A stretch of DNA of 64,000 nucleotides from Bartonella quintana (GTDB taxonomy: Bacteria > Pseudomonadota > Alphaproteobacteria > Rhizobiales > Rhizobiaceae). The notes beneath the pieces were generated by a model. It was not told where the DNA came from. It ran no database searches and saw only the letters and a program-made list of their open reading frames with translations. The stretch's first letter is position 1. Each line of letters begins with the position of its first letter. Position numbers and translations under genes: made by a program. The DNA is taken from positions 868,001 through 932,000 of the forward strand of contig NZ_AP019773.1 of the NCBI RefSeq assembly GCF_009936175.1, read 5' to 3'. Positions 61,530-64,000 of this stretch are shown piece after piece.

Positions 61530-61707
61530 AATTAGCTTACACTACCTTTATCCTATTGTCTCCATATAATCCCTTGTGACAAAAATTGACAATACCAATA
61601 CCATATCTAAAATATGGCCAATCTAGCAAGTGAAGAAAGAACTTCTACATTTTCTGAAATATCTTTAAAATAAAGCGCGTTCGGTGATATTTTACAGAGG
61701 AGATGAA

Positions 61708-62154
61708 ATGCGGTTAACAAAACAGACAAATTACGCCCTCCGGATGCTCATGTATTGTGCAGATAATCAAGGATCTCTAAGCCGTATTCCAGACATTGCT
61801 AAAGCATACGCTATTTCTGAGTTTTTTTTATTTAAAATCCTTCAACCACTTGTTGAAGCAGGTTTTATACAAACAGTACGAGGACGCAATGGTGGCATTA
61901 AATTGGCTAAACCTGCAGCAGAGATTTCGGTGGCCGATGTTGTGAAAGTAACGGAAGATAACTTTTCCATGGCAGAATGTTTCAATACTGCAAAATCTAA
62001 CTGCCCATTGATAGATTTTTGTGGCTTAAATACCGCACTTCAAAAAGCTTTAAATGCTTTTTTTGATGTATTATCAATGATATCTCTCGCTGATCTGCAA
62101 CGCCGCTCCTTTCGAAACCAACTAAAGATTGATAACCATGAAACAATCAACTGA
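61708..62154 (+). CDS. rirA: Rrf2-family iron-responsive regulator RirA
   Basis: A 148-residue winged-helix regulator. The HTH occupies about 1-70 (MRLTKQTNYALRMLMYCADN; AYAISEFFLFKILQPLVEAG; TVRGRNGGIKLAKPA). Three cysteines, Cys91, Cys99 and Cys105 (CFNTAKSNCPLIDFC), match the Fe-S cluster ligands of RirA, the rhizobial repressor of iron-uptake genes. The ATG at 61708 follows AGAGGAG by seven bases; a GTG at 61684 would add eight residues. Divergent from ntrY. An NsrR or other Rrf2 identity is possible but RirA fits better. Confidence 0.85.
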   Translation: MRLTKQTNYALRMLMYCADNQGSLSRIPDIAKAYAISEFFLFKILQPLVEAGFIQTVRGRNGGIKLAKPAAEISVADVVKVTEDNFSMAECFNTAKSNCPLIDFCGLNTALQKALNAFFDVLSMISLADLQRRSFRNQLKIDNHETIN

Positions 62155-62201
62155 AATCATTGCGAAAGGCAAGTAAAAGACAACACGAAGGGAAATGAAA
62201 C

Positions 62202-63395
62202 ATTTCTATTGCAGCGATAATATTAGCCGCTGGACGCGGTAAAAGAGCAGGATCTTTACAAAAAAATCCAAAACAATACCGACTTTTAGGACAAAAGCCG
62301 GTTATTTGTCATACCGTGCGTTGTTTTTGCCAGCATCCAGCCATTACAACGATTATCCTTGTTATTCATCCAGAAGACCGCCAAATCTGTGAGCAAGCTA
62401 TCGCGGATTTTAAAGAGCAGCTCATCATTGTTGAGGGAGGTAATACACGTCAAATATCCACTTTACGTGGGCTTCATGCTCTCAAAAAGTTTAAGCCCAA
62501 GTATGTGCATATTCATGATGGCGCACGCCCCTTTATCGAAAACAAGCTCCTTGAGAAAATCCATACCACTGTCAATCATCAAGAAGGCGTTCTTCCTGTT
62601 CTCCCTGTTTCTGATACTCTCAAACGCGTAAATAGCACACACCGTGTTCTAGAAACAATTCCACATACCCATCTTTATAGTGCACAAACTCCACAGTGTT
62701 TTCCCTTTGAACGCATCTTAGCTGCCCATGAAAGAGCAATGCAAACTTGCAAAAAAGAGTTTACCGATGATTCTGCAATTGCCGAATGGTTTGGGATTCC
62801 TATGCATACCATCCCTGGAGATTCTCATAATATAAAAATTACATGGCACGAAGATTTTGATACTGCACATTTATATCTCAAGAAAAAAATGCAAATGTTT
62901 CCTGATATCCGCACCGGAAATGGTTATGATGTTCATTCTTTCGAGGAAGGAACTTCTCTTATATTATGCGGCATAAAAATTCCTTTTCATAAAAAATTAA
63001 AGGGACACTCCGATGCTGATGTCGCTTTTCATGCACTCACAGATGCCCTGCTCGCTACTCAAGGTGCAGGGGATATTGGCACACATTTTCTTCCCTCTGA
63101 TCCGCAATGGAAAAATGCACCATCAGAAATTTTTCTACGTCATGCTCTTAAGATTATTAAACAAGCAGGCGGCCGTATCGCCAATGTTGATATCACACTG
63201 ATCGCCGAAACCCCTAAAATCGGCCCTTATCGTCATACAATGACAGAAAATCTTATGAATATACTCTCACTCTCACTCGATCGGATCTCCATTAAAGCAA
63301 CAACAAATGAAAAACTCGGATTTATTGGTCGTGAAGAAGGTATTGCTGCTCTTGCAACGGCCACTGTCCTTTATCCAGGAGAAATTCCCAAATGA
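62202..63395 (+). CDS. ispDF: Bifunctional IspD/IspF, MEP isoprenoid pathway
   Basis: A fusion of about 397 residues with two enzymes of the non-mevalonate pathway. The cytidylyltransferase domain (1-225) begins SIAAIILAAGRGKRAG, and the IspF domain (about 238-395) has GYDVHSFEEGTSLILCGIKI and KGHSDADVAFHALTDALLAT, with the zinc-site Asp and His. No ATG, GTG or TTG precedes the nucleotide loop in frame: an in-frame TGA at 62196 is followed only by AAC, ATT, TCT, ATT. Deleting one A from ATGAAACATT at 62195 would restore ATG AAC ATT TCT. Either an ATT start (62202) is used or there is a one-base insertion. A GTG at 62316 would delete the essential loop. Confidence 0.85.
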   Translation: MSIAAIILAAGRGKRAGSLQKNPKQYRLLGQKPVICHTVRCFCQHPAITTIILVIHPEDRQICEQAIADFKEQLIIVEGGNTRQISTLRGLHALKKFKPKYVHIHDGARPFIENKLLEKIHTTVNHQEGVLPVLPVSDTLKRVNSTHRVLETIPHTHLYSAQTPQCFPFERILAAHERAMQTCKKEFTDDSAIAEWFGIPMHTIPGDSHNIKITWHEDFDTAHLYLKKKMQMFPDIRTGNGYDVHSFEEGTSLILCGIKIPFHKKLKGHSDADVAFHALTDALLATQGAGDIGTHFLPSDPQWKNAPSEIFLRHALKIIKQAGGRIANVDITLIAETPKIGPYRHTMTENLMNILSLSLDRISIKATTNEKLGFIGREEGIAALATATVLYPGEIPK

Positions 63396-63880
63396 CATCT
63401 TTTTGTGAAAAGCAAGCACATGCAGTTCTTACAGCTTGTCGCAAAAAAGGTTTGCTTTTAACAACCGTTGAATCTTGTACAGGGGGACTCATTGCTGCAA
63501 ATCTCACTCATATTGCGGGATCATCCGATGTACTTGATTGTGGATTTGTTGTTTATTCAAATGAATCTAAAACGCGCCTTGTTGGCGTATGCGCTGAACT
63601 TATAAAAACGTACGGCGCCGTTTCAAAAGAAGTTGCTCTTGCAATGGCCAAGGGTGGATTAAAATATTCACAAGCTGGAATTGCAGTCTCTGTAACAGGA
63701 ATTGCAGGTCCAGGAGGAGCATGTCTCGATAAACCTGTAGGACTTGTGCACTTCGCAGTTGCTTACAAAAATTATAAAACTCTGCACACAGAAATGCACT
63801 TCAAGGATCTTGATCGCAATGCTATCCGTCATGCAACCGTTGAAAATGCCTTGAAAATGATCTTAGAATCTCTCCAATGA
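63392..63880 (+). CDS. pncC: Nicotinamide-nucleotide amidase (CinA C-terminal domain)
   Basis: A 162-residue stand-alone CinA C-terminal domain protein, which deamidates NMN to NaMN in NAD recycling. Motifs: LLTTVESCTGGLIAANLTHI, with the catalytic Ser, then AGSSDVLDCGFVVYSNESKT, GAVSKEVALAMAKGG and AVSVTGIAGPGGACLDKPVG. The start ATG overlaps the ispDF stop by four bases (ATGA), so the two are translationally coupled. The remaining 120 bases of the window hold no feature I can identify. Confidence 0.92.
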   Translation: MTSFCEKQAHAVLTACRKKGLLLTTVESCTGGLIAANLTHIAGSSDVLDCGFVVYSNESKTRLVGVCAELIKTYGAVSKEVALAMAKGGLKYSQAGIAVSVTGIAGPGGACLDKPVGLVHFAVAYKNYKTLHTEMHFKDLDRNAIRHATVENALKMILESLQ

Positions 63881-64000
63881 CATTTCCTCCAATTCGATTT
63901 CTAGATTTCATGTCACCACAATCACAGGTTTATGACATACGATAAATAGGTGTCATGCAACAAAATCAACTGAACAGATTACACCAATGAAGAACCATAA

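Overview
The window is AT-rich, gene-dense alphaproteobacterial chromosome and looks like a Bartonella genome (inferred from gene content, not from a database search). It carries the rhizobial very-long-chain lipid A cluster (acpXL to lpxXL), NtrY/NtrX, RirA, CpdR and a giant coiled-coil protein resembling the rhizobial growth pole ring protein. It also has the low coding density, long empty spacers, eroded genes and prophage scars typical of this host-restricted genus. Five tRNA genes are present: Leu(GAG), Pro(GGG), Val(GAC), Ser(TGA) and Leu(TAG).

Layout. 0-10 kb: an orphan coiled-coil gene, a DUF900 lipoprotein hydrolase, folE, an IscU-like protein, yidD, thrS, and the leftward block DUF177-plsX-fabH-ihfA-merR. 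10-17.8 kb: bamE, the leftward glyA-nrdR-ribD-ribE-ribH-nusB block, argC and ctaA. 17.9-26.7 kb: a Wzz-like protein with a decayed kinase domain, hfq-hflX, and the 1520-residue growth-pole-ring candidate. 27.7-36.3 kb: NADP malic enzyme, the acpXL-fabF2-fabF1-adh-lpxXL operon, a broken mazG and an A-type Fe-S carrier. 36.9-40.4 kb: tRNA-Pro, a small heat shock gene with a candidate RNA thermometer leader, an alpha/beta-hydrolase-like gene without its serine, cpdR and tRNA-Val.

40.4-50.3 kb is an accessory graveyard interrupted by tRNA-Ser and tRNA-Leu. It holds a broken phage virion gene, a higBA toxin-antitoxin pair stopped by nonsense codons and frameshifts, phage replication gene remnants, a DinJ-like antitoxin scrap, a phage early control region (intact CI-like repressor, broken Cro-like gene, shared operator motif), a broken phage dATP/dGTP diphosphohydrolase-like gene and a trmFO pseudogene. 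50.3-63.9 kb returns to core genes: leftward clpP-clpX-lon-hupB, a glycosyltransferase, ntrY-ntrX-trkA, then rightward rirA, ispDF (with a damaged or non-canonical start) and a CinA C-terminal-domain amidase.

How the genes work together. The main themes are envelope lipid synthesis (plsX, fabH, the acpXL cluster), riboflavin and folate cofactors, Fe-S and iron homeostasis (IscU-like, A-type carrier, RirA), regulated proteolysis (ClpXP, Lon, CpdR) and redox/nitrogen signalling by NtrYX. The points most worth a second look are the FabF2 homologue that has lost all three condensing-enzyme catalytic residues and sits beside an intact partner, the candidate thermometer on hsp20, the ispDF start, and the phage control-region remnant.
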